From NCBI RefSeq assembly GCF_021917145.1, contig NC_061074.1:279092-343091 (forward strand): a DNA stretch of 64,000 nucleotides. The letters run 5' to 3'. Of the stretch, positions 11,320 to 22,880 are shown in pieces. The position numbers and the translations under genes are program-made. The number at the start of each line of letters is the position of its first letter. The first letter of the stretch is position 1. Source of the stretch: Hypomesus transpacificus. Its lineage: Eukaryota; Chordata; Actinopteri; Osmeriformes; Osmeridae. The notes under the pieces are model-generated. The model saw only the letters and a program-made list of their open reading frames with translations. It had not been told where the DNA came from and searched no databases.

Positions 11320-13350
11320 CCAATCAGCACACACCCCATAATCCTTCCCGTCAGCCATTTTTGTCACACGCTCAGAATGAGAACAACCAATCATGTTACC
11401 CCGCAAAATGAGAACGGCCAATCATATGAGCCGGTAGAGAAGAGAGCAACCAATCCAGCCATTTGGTGGGTGAACCAGGAAGAGCTTGCATTGTGTCAGA
11501 GCTGCCAGACAAGATCAGAAGTAACCTAATCACTCCTCGCTCAGTCGTGACACAGCTGCCCGTGTATGATTTCACACCTGCACACAGATGCTCACATCTC
11601 CATGGAAACATGCAGACAAACACAGCAGAAACTAAAGCTGAACACCCGGGGCTGTCTCTCTTTACTTAACTTAATATATGGCAACCGTTTGAATTCACTT
11701 ACACTGACAGATTGCAAATTGGGAGGCATTGTAAGATTGTTTTTTACAGAATACGCTTCTTGTGCCACTATGCCACAAAACCCATTAAAACATGCCTCGG
11801 ACGAAGTCTAATCTCTAAAGAAGACAATTGCCTGGGATTAAGGTTAATCCTGCAGCAGGACTTCTTTAAAACACAGTCTGACGCCTCACTGGCGCTCCAT
11901 TCAGTTCTCTAGATTCATGCCAGCTTTATGATCTCTGGATTTTAAATGTTTGAGAAAACCCTGTCATCCTCTCAGTGATGCTGGTGGCTTTATCTAATTG
12001 AAAACCGTACTTGTTTGTTTTTAATTTCATAATTATATCCGGGCCATTTGCTTCTATACAAATGGCTGTTGCATTTTAAATCAGCAGCCCTCTTAATCAC
12101 TTTGGTTACTTCTTTTCTATGAACATCTTCGGAGCACTTACTGTAATATCATGCTCCATTTTACACAAAGCCGCAATCATTTGTTCCCTGCATAAAGCCG
12201 GTGTGGCTCACACTCACAGTTTGATTAAAGACTTCCTCAATTTACAGAGACGTGGGTTTGTGTATGTGTGTGTGTACAGATCACTGGTCTTTTCATAAAC
12301 ATGAGATCTAATTATTGTTCTTGTATGCAGACTTACATGCCTGTTTTCACTCTGGCATCCACACCCAGAACCGATTTCAACACCCCCTCTCCATTTCCTT
12401 AGTTAATGGTGTGGTTTATGGAGACCAGACTCTCCATCAACCATAATTCATGGTGGTGAAGTTGAGACTTAGGTTGGCACTCTGCTGCTGAGGGGCAACA
12501 TAGGTCTGGGGCGTTTGACCATCATCAGCTCAGCATCATGGAATCAGCTCACCCAGCATGGAAGTGTCACGTGATTTGATTGGTTGGGGCCCAGACTCAC
12601 TACTCAGACAACCCATCAGAATTCCAATCACAACCGAGCACTTTTCACTGCAGGATCAATCCGGAGGTCAGCCCTAATAGAATGTGCCAGCGGCTAGCCA
12701 ACCATGAAACTATAGCTGTCAGTGGAGAAACATCTAGATCTAAAATGGCTCCTCAAGCAGGTGGAATGCGAATGAGCCCTACAAAGGTTTATATGTACGA
12801 TAGTTGACGGGCTATATATATGCAGCTGCTTGTATAGGTCTGGATTCCTGTGGGAGCTTTGGAGACCATGAGGGTCAGGTTAGAAGCAGATCCGTCTGGC
12901 GAGTAATGACAAAAAGTGCATTGGAAAAAAAAAAGGGTAGAAACCCTAGACTTTGATTTGGACTCTAATCAAAGATAGAATCCCCTTTAGGCTAGTCATC
13001 AAGTAGGCCCGACCTCCATTACACTTTTTACCAGGCAGTGAGGAGAGATCTCACTATTGTTAGCCACCTATTTAACTGACTCTGATTGAGTGTACTGCCC
13101 TGCAGGAGCTTGAGCGTTGCAGGTCATATTTGTTTTTATAGAGTCTATCCAATAACATTACGTTACCCACCCATCACTGAAGAGCAGCATTTCGATAAAT
13201 GAATCCTATTTTCGACAGGAGGAGCTATTTTCGACAATAGATATGAAGCCCTTGAGAAAATAATCCACATGCAAATCCACGAAAACCAGCGAGCTAGCCC
13301 TGGAGGAGATGCTTCAGGTTTAGGAGACGCGGGGAAACTGTGCTGGAGGT

Positions 13351-13640
13351 GATTTCATATTAAAAAGAAAAAAAGCTAAATGGTGTATTGTAATTAAAAT
13401 GTCAAACAAAGCAACAAAGCACATACAGTTGGGTGTACGCGGGGGGGGGAGGCAGGGGGAGGCAGCGGGGGGGGGGAGGCAGAGGGGGGGGAGGCAGGGG
13501 GGAGGCAGGTGATTTCATATTAAAAAGAAAAAAAGCTAAATGGTGTATTGTAATTAAAATGTCAAACAAAGCAACAAAGCACATACAGTTGGGTGTACGC
13601 GGGGGGGGGGAGGCAGTCGGGGGGGGGGGGGGGGGGGGGC
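13351..13640. repeat. 160-bp tandem duplication separated by poly-G tracts
   Basis: A block of about 100 bases starting GATTTCATATTAAAAAG at 13351 recurs at 13511 without visible differences. Each copy is followed by GGGGGAGGCAG-type G-rich sequence, ending in an uninterrupted G run near 13618-13639. It is a local duplication with likely G-quadruplex or polymerase-slippage sequence. Confidence 0.9.
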
Positions 13641-14529
13641 GTGTGGGTGTCTGGAGACGCATGGGCCTGTGTCCAAATGGATCACATTAATACGAAAGCT
13701 CTTCATAACGGCTCAGCGGGGAGGCGAGTAGAGATGGAGGAAGGGTTAGAGAGGGATTGATGGCAGAAAGCCCAACACAACGTTTTGTTTTGCTACAGTG
13801 GAGGCGCGGGGGATTTTAGACATCTTATTTGAAGACGATCCCCCCCACCCCCCCTCTCTACCATAGCTAACCTCAAACCCAAGTATTTCTAAAAAGAATC
13901 GCTTGTCCATAACATTTGGATATGGCCCAAGGGTGGGAGTTATTATCCTGTGCCTGAATATCCAACCAATCAGAGGATTCTTTTGTGGAACATTTCGGAA
14001 CAAAACATCTCAACCTAGAGACGTGATGTGTTCAATTTTCCAACTCACTCAGGGCCATGGTGAATAAAACAGTAATGGCTTCACCTGTAAGTATGATTTA
14101 ACTTGCTAACCCATAAAGTGAACAGCAGGGTGATAAACTGAGACATTTAGAAGGAGTCTTTATTTTCACATCTCGCCGAATCGAGTTCCCATAACCCCAG
14201 GGTCCCAAGACAGCCCATAAAGGCTCCATCGCTTCTCACCTCTGCTCAACAACAGGCACATCTAATGAAACGGATAGGTGAGTACAGAGATTTGGAGTCG
14301 CGAGCAACAATCTGCCTGTTTTTATGCAACTATCAGAGGAGGGCAATTGCCAACCCCACATTAGTACCGCAGTGCAAAAATGCAAGCCTTTAACAAAGCT
14401 GGCCTTGCAAAAATGTCCTGGGTTCCATTCTCGCTTCGGCCTCATGATGTGTGAGGAGAATTGTCATCGGTGGACACTTGTTTGTGTGTATGTGTCTGTC
14501 ACAGTGCATGACTTCTTCTTCTGGTTAGC

Positions 14530-14577
<48 letters not shown>

Positions 14578-14605
14578 TGTGTGTGTGCGTGTGTGTGTGT
14601 GTCAC
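14530..14605 (+). repeat. (GT)n microsatellite
   Basis: About 35 GT units with a few interruptions. Confidence 0.95.
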
Positions 14606-14908
14606 AGGCCAAGAGCAGCTTGTGTTGCATAGCATAGACTACATACATCCTGCAGTGGGGCCTTCATACTGCAGATTGCAAGATCAGCTCGATGCACAAT
14701 CACCTGGAAGCCTGAGGAGCATGGTGTTTCGCCCCATGATAGGACTCCCTCGGGCTTATTGTTCCCTGAGAGGAGTTGAGACCTGAACCATAGAAAGGGC
14801 ACTGCTGGACGTAGATTAGCACTCAAGTCGAAAGAGGAAGTGGAGGTTGTAATACGCCTTCATTACGGTTTTATTTCACCCTCTGTGGGGACTCTCGTTC
14901 AACGCAGT

Positions 14909-15227
14909 GGTAACACTTTATAATAACTACACACAATTCATCAATTATTAAGCATTTGTTACCTATTACTTATTTGTTCACCATTAGCTATTTACTGTTT
15001 ATACAAAATGTATCATTAGTGAAGCATTTGTTCACACAGTTAGGGTTTAGGGTTAGGGTTAGGGTTTAGGGGTTAGGGTTAGGGTTTAGGGTTACGCTTT
15101 ACTAATGCTTTGTTAATAATACATTTTGTATGAACAATAAATAACTAATGGTGAACAAACCGTTAACTAATAGGTAACAAATGCTTGATAAATTATGACA
15201 TGTGTGTAGTTATTTTAAAGTGTTACC
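14909..15227. mobile_element. Inverted-repeat MITE with telomere-like core
   Basis: The ends GGTAACACTTTA and TAAAGTGTTACC are inverted copies, and the arms remain complementary with some mismatches for about 130 bases each. The centre (about 15040-15095) is a run of TTAGGG/TTTAGGG/TTAGGGG units. No open reading frame. I see no clear target-site duplication. It could be a non-autonomous DNA transposon; the family is not identified. Confidence 0.75.
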
Positions 15228-16745
15228 GCTTCCATGTGTGACGCGTGGTGTGCAGCCTGTGTGTGTCGCGCGGGCGGGACCTTGTGACGGATGTGTACAT
15301 AATCCAAACGTGTCGCTCCCCCATTCACGCCAAGGCACGTCTGTTTTGCACTCCACACCTGATTGCTTGCAGGCAATCTCAGTTCAGAGAAACACAATTA
15401 GAGAGCTCTCTGCAGAACATGGAGAGAGCAGTCAGAGAGAGCTGCACAGGCAGGGCCTCATCACGCCCGATCCACGTCTCACAAATTACAGTTTGACAAT
15501 AACACCAGCGTGGTTCCATCATAAATCATCTGAGACACCTTCATGATGCCTACAAGGTGTTGCTCTTCCCTCACACACAATCAGTGTGTGCTTGCTCAAC
15601 CTGCTGCCCTGCACATCTCCGAGGTCAGCTCCCTCACATTCGAATCCAGTCCAACTATATTCGTCTTGTTCTTTTTACAAGCTATGCCACAGAGGCACTC
15701 TTCTTCGGGTTCAGTTACCAAACAATTAAATCGAATCAAACTTTATTTATATCGCCCCTTTTACAGGAAATGTCAGGAAATGCTTCAGGTTGAGCTCCAG
15801 AGTTGTGATGGTGACTTTATTAGAGAATTTGTTTAGAATTTGTTCTGTAAATGACATCAGTGGTGGCTAAGAGAGTTATACAATATGTTCAGTCAACTCT
15901 ATACTCTTCAGTGCTCCTGCTTTGTGCAGGATAGGAGCAATACACTCATTGTGACTACTATGAAAACAAGCAGCCAGTACACATTAACAAGTTCACCTTA
16001 ATGATTGACCCAGCCCCCTCTGTCACACAGGGACTCATTCATTGATACGCGACACACCACAGCCTAGTGAAAGCTGTTTCACATGAAAACAATAATGAGA
16101 CTTGGCGTAAACTGATACTCTGTGGTTTCTCTATGTTGTGTGACATACTTTCCACCCACAAGCTGCAGTTGCTGGGATACACTTACAGTATTGTAGCTCA
16201 CCATGGCAGTAGTGTGAGTGTGTAAAGGTCCACCTGGAATGATGACAGACAGATGAGCAAGCATGCAAGGCTGGAGGATCAGGTTTCACCCTCCATCTGC
16301 CCCTTCCTGGCAGTGTTGTTCCCTCCCTTCCCACCCAGGAACCGGCCTTGCCACATTGCTGTTGAAACAGGATTACCCGCACACAGCCAGCAATGAGCCA
16401 CCAAACAACCTGTAAACATCATTCAAACTGCTGGCAGATAGCTCGGAAACATCCAGAATACAACCAGCAAACAGCCAGGAAACAGCAAAGAAACTTCCAG
16501 CATAATTCCAGCAAACAGTCATCAACCAACACGCAAACGCCTTCAAGCGGTCTTTAAACATCCAGCACACAGCCTTCAAACGTCCAGCTAATGGCCAGGA
16601 GTGACCTGATTGCCTCCACACTCCCCCCCTACGCCAACCTGTGGACCCCTGTGGACAGTCCTCTGTGTGTGTGTGGCCGCTAATCGGCGTGTGCGTGTAT
16701 GAGATTAGAGAGAGTGTTTGGCGACCGGGAGGGATCCGTACTCTT

Positions 16746-18420
16746 ATGGATAATCTGGACGGGGGCTTTGGAAGGTTCAAGAGCTTGAGGAAAGATGCCT
16801 TTGAAGCTGACTGGATCAAAGTGTCGGAGAGCAGGCTGGGAGCGGTGTACAGAGTCAAGCTGAAGGTGCTGCGAGAGACCTGTGCCCTGAAGTGCTTTGA
16901 CACCACTCTCTCTGGCAACAGCGTATACAGGTAGGACTGAGGAGAAAGTGGGATGTGCCATGTCACAGTTTACGATAGTGTCCAAAAAATATATATGCGA
17001 GGTACAGTGCCATGTGGTAATAGCATGTGCTGTGTTGTAATTGTTTGATGAATTCAAAACACTTCAGTGTCCTGTCCGTGTGCATTTACTGTGCATTATT
17101 TCAGGCCGGTTTGCTAATGAGTCACTGTGTGGATGAGTTCAGTTATGGAGGGAAACAACTCCTTGTAAAGGCAAACTGGTGGAACAAATCTGTTATGATG
17201 TGAACTAGCATAAGGACATTGTGCACCTGCAATAACAAGCATTATCATGATTAGCTCTGCCTCACTCTCCCCCAATCTGTCTGTCTGTCTGTCTGTCTGT
17301 GTCTGTCTGTGTGTGTGTGTGTGTGTGTGTCGGCCTCATTCTCGGTCACATACTGGACATACTGTCCATGTTTCTGTTGATCACACAGACAGATGTATCT
17401 GTGGATCTCTCTGTTTATCTCCCTCCCTCTATAATTCTCTCTCTCTCTCCCTCCCTCCATCCAGACGGATGACAGACGAGGCATCCAAGTTGGCAAAAGT
17501 GAAGTTCAGGTTTGTCGTGTCCATCTACGGGGTTTGCAGCGACCCCGTCGGCGTGGTGATGGAGTTCATGTCTGGCGGCTCGCTGGACTCGCTCCTGGCC
17601 AGCCATACCCTCACATGGCCCAAGAAGTTCCAGATGATCCACGAGGCAACCATGGGCATGAACTACCTCCACAGCCTCAACCCCCCTCTGCTCCACCTCA
17701 ATCTGAAGCCAACCAACATCCTGCTGGACGACCACCTCCACGTCAAGGTGAGGGGAGGGTGGGGGAGATGTAGGAGTGGGGAGAGGGAGGAGAGAGGTAG
17801 AAGGGATGGGAAGGAGGGCTTGATAGAGAGCGCACAAGAGTGAAAAGGATGGAGAGGGGCAGGGAGAGGTAGGGAAAATGCAAAGAGGGAGGCGAGGGAG
17901 ACTGTGAAGGAGGAGAAGGTGAGTCCGTTCAATGCCGCCATTACTGAGGCTGCCCTGATGTGGATCCAGCTAATGAACTAACAAGCTCGTGCTGGTCTGC
18001 TAACGAGTCCACCATGGTTTGCTAACGACCTCCTGACAGGCTCTAATTAAACACAAGCTTTAAGCAGATTGATAAGATTCTAATCTCACAGGAGGCCATC
18101 ATTGGATGATGACTATCCTGAAGATCATTTTCTCTTTAATTGTCTTTAACATATTTTTTTCCACCTTTTTTGACAGATAGCAGATTTTGGCTTGATTAAG
18201 TGGGAGGAAGCTGCAAACCAGAAGGAGCTGGTCGAGCAATTAACGGAGCGAGGGAACGTCAGTTACATTCCGCCAGAGGCCTACAGCCCCACCCCTTCTC
18301 CCCCAGGAACCACCTTTGATGTTTACAGGTGAGCCTCCAAGGGCGAACGCTCTCTTCACACCATCACCGTGGTGTCGATATTTCTGCTATCGCCTCTCAC
18401 TTATCGCCTCCCACTTCTCC

Positions 18421-18451
<31 letters not shown>

Positions 18452-20285
18452 AGTGTGAGTGAGTGTGTGTCTTTGTATGTGTCACATACTTTCACGTCCG
18501 CCCTTGCGCTCTCTTTCCAACCGCCCCCCTCCTTATTGTTCTCTCTTTCCTGAACCCTCCCTCCCTTCCTTCCTCCACCCACCCACATCCATGCTGATAG
18601 GATGAAAACAAGTTACGTAAGAGGTTACTTCCATTAATGCTGTCTGGCCTGACTATTGATCTTACAGTCATGTGCCTCATTATCGTACATAACCAGATCA
18701 TGTATGTCAAACAGGGCCAGGAACTCAAGGGATTTTCTGTTGTCAGGGTGGTGGTGCATTATTGGCTGTGATTCTGTGTTGTCAGTGATTACTATTTTGT
18801 TGTCTGGGGTGTTTGGTTGTCAGGGGCGATTCTGCGTTATGAGGGGGGGTTTGTTGTCAGGGTGATTCTGCGTTATGAGGGGTGTTTGGTTGTCAGAGGT
18901 GACTGATGTGTTGCCTGTTGTACTGCAGCTTCTCCATCGTCATGTGGGAGATTCTGACCCAGTCGAAGCCTTATCCAGGTTGGACATGTTACACCTTCAG
19001 CACACCCTGAGTATTCCCCAATAACTGATAACGGCAGGATCAAATGATCACAGCAGTTATGTTACAGTAAATCCCTCACAAGAGACATATGCGTCTTCTG
19101 TAGTCAAGCAACAATGTCAGCAAATCCTACTTTCCTACGGCAGCCATTCAAGCTGGAACGTGTTGGTGACCCGTCTGTCTGGTTTCCTGTGTGACCCAGG
19201 AAGCAGTATAACCACGGTGCTGATGAAGGTGTCGTCAGGGCGACGGCCCAGCCTGGAGATGATTCCAGACAACAAGCCTCCTGAGAGTGACCTGCTGATC
19301 AGCATCATACAGCAGTGCTGGGACCAGGAACAGTGGAACAGGCCGGAGTTCTCAGGTAACACACACACACACAGGCATTCACCCACCCACACACACACAC
19401 ACACACGCAGCACTGGGACCAGAAACCCAGAAACAGATACACATCTTCTTGCGGTATTTGTACCTTATTGACTTCTCTTTGGCCTCTGTCTACACCTCTG
19501 TACAGTGTTCATGTCTGCCTTCATCCCCCTCTCACATGTGTGATGCAATAACTGTCAGAGTTAACACACTCTGAAATACAAACATTCTGACTGAGGAGAT
19601 AAACCCCTGCTGTTTCTACCTGACGCGGTCTCCTCTAATCCTGACTGAGAAGGAGATTGAAGCCCTTGGCAGAGCCCTGGGTCACCTTTAAGTCAGTCTA
19701 GCAATTATAGCCCAGACTCAGAGCACAGTGACAGTGCATGCTAATCTGACACATATGTATGCACAAACTGTACCCCTTCACATTAGCGGGGTTAAGCCTT
19801 TTTTAGTTTTTTTTCAGCTCCAACCACACTACAATTTATGCGTCACACCACACAATGTTTCAGAAGCATGCTAATTAACTCAACAATTTCCCTGCCTGTT
19901 GAGACAGAAGCTATTTGGGTTATGCATTTCATAACTTAAACTTTCTTTCATGCCTAGCACCATATGCACAACTACCAGGAGAACAGCCTGTTTCTTTGGG
20001 GATTTGCTCCACAGACGTTTCAGTGAATCCTTTATCTTCATATTCTGTGTGGGAAGGAGGGCGGTGGGTGTAAGAATAGTCTTCCGTGTGTTAATGGCCG
20101 ACTGGAAGTGCTGCGTGGGTGAATCCAGGTTCTGTCTGTTTGTTTTCTAGACACGGTCAGAAAGACGGAGCTGCTCAGCGAGGTGTTGAGGTTACCAGGG
20201 ACCACGGTGGGGGGTAGCCATGGGGACCAGCCTCACACTCCTGACTACTCCCTGCTGTGTACCTCACAGAGAGTAAGGGACACCT

Positions 20286-20326
<41 letters not shown>

Positions 20327-22432
20327 TATTCTCTCATGTATAGTATATCATATGTAAATCCACACAAATGTAAATTGAAATATGATTCAAGTGAACATGT
20401 TATAAACCTATTAAAATGTTCCTTGTTCTTTCGTTCAGAAATCCACCCATGATGCATCTGACTCTGCCTCAGGTAATGGAGAAGTGATGTGAAGGTGTGC
20501 ATAGACGAGTGTGCATTGACGTGAACGTGTGTTTAGGGATGTGTGTGTGTGTGTTTCATGTGTGTGCAGGGATGTGTGTGTGGGCTACAATGTGTGTGTT
20601 GCTGTCCCTGCAGCTGACATTTACAAGGTTATTACTTCAGGGCTGAAAAGCTGACAAACTAATTAAAGAAAGGGAGTAAAAAGCTTTCTTGCCAAGCCTA
20701 CACTGAGGGTTCACGGGTTGAAAACGTTTGTTTTAATAATGTGTCGGATGTCTGCCTTGTCACAGATAAATAAGTTAGGTTAGAGGTTGGAGGGTGTAGA
20801 CAGGGTATTTTGTGTCAAGGAATACAGTCTGATGAGTGCCGTTTTAATTGAAGGGAGACTTTGATGGAGGAAGTTCAGGCGTGATGTAATCTCTGTAAGA
20901 GTTTGTGTTCAACTAAGGCTTGGATGCTAAAACGTAACACTGTAGGCTTGTCTCTCTCTCTTTCTCTCTCATATTTCATCTTTCTATTGACCTCTCTCGA
21001 CCCCTCTCTTACACACTGTCTCTCTCTTTTTCATTCTACCTACTTCATTCACTGTTCTCCATCTCTCTATCCATCTTTCTCTCTCTCTCAATGTCTCTCT
21101 CTCTGTCTTCATCCACCAGACACATCATGTGATCTCTTCCTCTGGTCTTCCTGTGCAGGTGAGGACCAGGACAGTGATGGCGTCCTGTTCTTCCTTTCCC
21201 AGAGAGACTTCCAGAGCTTCCGGCGCTCCCTGAAGAAAGAACACTTGTCTCTGCGTTACTCTGACAACAACAGCCTCCTCCACTATGCCGTTGCCAGCGG
21301 CGATATCGAGAGTGTCCGACTGGTGCTTGCCCACGGTGCTCAGACCAACTGCCCGAGTAAGCGGGGCTACACGCCCCTCATTGTCTCCATCCTGCACCGT
21401 CTCCATGACATCAGCACCCTATTGGTCGAGAGCAAAGCAGACGTTAATTTGGGGGACAGCGAAGATTGGACGCCGCTCCACTTTGCCGCTCAGAACGGTG
21501 ACGACCGGGATGTCCGTCTCCTATTGGACAAGGGGGCGCGGCCGGGCGCCAAGGAGCAGACGGGCTGGACGCCGCTCCACCTGGCCATTCAGAATGGCCA
21601 CGAGAGCGTGGTCAGGCTGCTGCTGTCCCGATTGGACAGCGCCTTCCAGGGGGAGGGACCTCAGGGCAGGACTCCTCTCCACCTGGCTTCGGCCTACGGA
21701 CACCTCAGCATCGCCAAGCTTCTTCTCTCGCAAGGGGCGGACCCAAACGCTGTGGACCAATCGCAGTCCACCTCGCTCCACCTGGCCGCAGAGGCAGGGC
21801 ACTTCCGGGTGGCAAGGCTCCTCGTCAAGGAGGGGTCAGAGGTCAACCTTAAGGACAGGAGGCACTACACCCCGCTCCATGTCTCTGCCCTGAAGGGCCA
21901 CGCTGGGATCTGCAGGCAGCTGCTTTCCCAGGGAGCCATGCCGGACGCCTGCACCCTCCAGGGCTGGACCCCCATGCACCTGGCGGCCCTCAAGGGCCAC
22001 GGCGCCTGCCTGCTGCTGCTGGAAAGCCACCAGGCCAGCGTGGACGTTCGTGGTGAGGGCGGCTGGACGCCGCTGCTCCTGGCCTGCCACCACACCCAAG
22101 AGGACGCCACATCCAAGCTGCTGGCAGCCCACGCCAGCCCCCACTTGGCGGACGACCGCGGCTGGACGCCGCTCCATCTGTCCTGCCACAGCGGCAGCTT
22201 CCCCAGCGTCCTCCAGCTCATCTCCCACGGCGCCCTGGTCAATGCCAGGAACGGGGGCCAGGCCACGCCTCTGCACCTGGCGGCTCAGCGAGGGTATGGA
22301 GCCGTGGTCCGGGCGCTGCTCCTGAATGGGGCGGACAGGAGGCTGGGGGACGCCTCGGGGTGCACCGCTCTGGAGCTGGCACGCAGGAGCGGGAGAGAGG
22401 AGGTGATCCAGATACTGGAGGAAGAGGAGTAG
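16746..22432 (+). CDS. ankk1: Ankyrin repeat and kinase domain containing 1 (RIP-family kinase)
   Basis: Eight coding exons: 16746-16930, 17465-17747, 18177-18328, 18929-18978, 19200-19355, 20151-20272, 20439-20472 and 21159-22432. All have GT-AG borders and compatible phases; the total of 2256 bases gives 751 residues plus stop, close to human ANKK1 (765). Residues about 15-300 form a kinase domain: ATP lysine in CALKCF (K49), a degenerate Gly loop (SESRLGAVY), the hinge MEFMSGGSL, HLNLKPTN with Asn141 where active kinases have Asp, DFG at 159-161 (IADFGLIKW) and PPEAY. About 12 ankyrin repeats (G-TPLHLA motifs) follow. Human ANKK1 keeps Asp (HLDLKPGN), so loss of strong catalysis is inferred here. 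The gene is tail-to-tail with drd2, the arrangement known in mammals. The ATG at 16746 was chosen as the first Met in frame before the conserved exon. Confidence 0.93.
17275..17332 (+). repeat. (CTGT)n and (GT)n microsatellite in ankk1 intron 1
   Basis: Seven or so CTGT units followed by GT units. Confidence 0.9.
17465..17747 (+). CDS. ankk1: ankk1 exon 2: hinge and catalytic loop with Asp-to-Asn change
   Basis: Encodes residues 62-156. The catalytic-loop codon at 17700-17702 is AAT (Asn141), where GAT or GAC (Asp) is expected; the flanking His, Leu, Lys143 and Asn146 are conserved. One G-to-A change from GAT explains it. Confidence 0.92.
18700..18900 (+). repeat. Imperfect tandem repeat in ankk1 intron 3
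   Basis: Degenerate units built on TTGTCAGGGTGATTCTGCG and GGGGTGTTTGG, about 33-55 bases apart. No coding signal. Confidence 0.6.
20287..20324 (+). repeat. (CT)n microsatellite next to ankk1 exon 6 donor
   Basis: About 19 CT units, 14 bases downstream of the donor at 20273. Confidence 0.95.
21159..22432 (+). CDS. ankk1: ankk1 last exon: ankyrin repeat array
   Basis: About 425 residues in one exon, from the CAG acceptor at 21156-21158 to TAG at 22430-22432. About twelve ankyrin repeats of 33 residues can be read. An alternative acceptor at 21118-21120 is also in phase and would add 13 residues. The exon is GC-rich compared with its surroundings. Its last 45 bases are the first unit of a downstream minisatellite. 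Confidence 0.92.
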
Positions 22433-22880
22433 AGCGAGGAGGTGATCCAGATACTGGAGGAAGAGGAGTAGAGAGAGGAGGTGATCCAGATAGTGGAGGA
22501 GGAGTAGAGAGGACGTGATCCAGATAGTGGAGGAGTAGAGAGAGGAGGTGATCCAGATGGTGGAGGGGGAGGAGTAGAGAGAGGGGGTGATCCAGAGAGT
22601 GGAGGAGGAGTAGAGAGAGGAGGTGATCCAGACAGTGGAGGAGTAGAGAGAGGAGGTGATCCAGATAGTGGAGGAGGAGGAGTAGAGAGAGGGGGTGATC
22701 CAGATAGTGGAGGAGGAGTAGAGAGAGGAGGTGATCCAGATAGTGGAGGAGGAGTAGAGAGAGGAGGTGATCCAGATAGTGGAGGAGGAGTAGAGAGAGG
22801 AGGTGATCCAGATAGTGGAGGAGGAGTAGGGAGGAGGTGATCCAGATACTGAAGAGGGAGGAGTAGAGAGGAGTTGATCC
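22388..22880 (+). repeat. Minisatellite seeded by the ankk1 3' coding end
   Basis: About 13.5 copies of a 33-39 base unit (core GAGGTGATCCAGATA, then GTGGAGGAGGAG, then TAGAGAG). Unit 1 is the last coding sequence of ankk1 (EVIQILEEEE and its TAG). Later units keep the TAG and vary mostly by GGA steps. Confidence 0.93.

Larger units (their letters stand above)
11320..16745. other. Intergenic region between ZP gene and ankk1
   Basis: No gene recognised. It holds a 160-bp tandem duplication with G tracts (13351-13640), a (GT)n array (14530-14605), an inverted-repeat element with a telomere-like core (14909-15227), a small fragment resembling fish LINE tails near 15725-15765, and the presumed ankk1 promoter and 5' UTR upstream of 16746. 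Confidence 0.6.

Noticed and set aside
15720..15770. Fragment similar to the 3' end of fish L2-type elements (AATCAAACTTTATTTATAT)
   Set aside because: Too short and diverged to call as an element; mentioned only in the intergenic entry.
22388..22880. CRISPR-like regularity of the 33-39 bp units
   Set aside because: Units are contiguous without unique spacers; it is a eukaryotic minisatellite.
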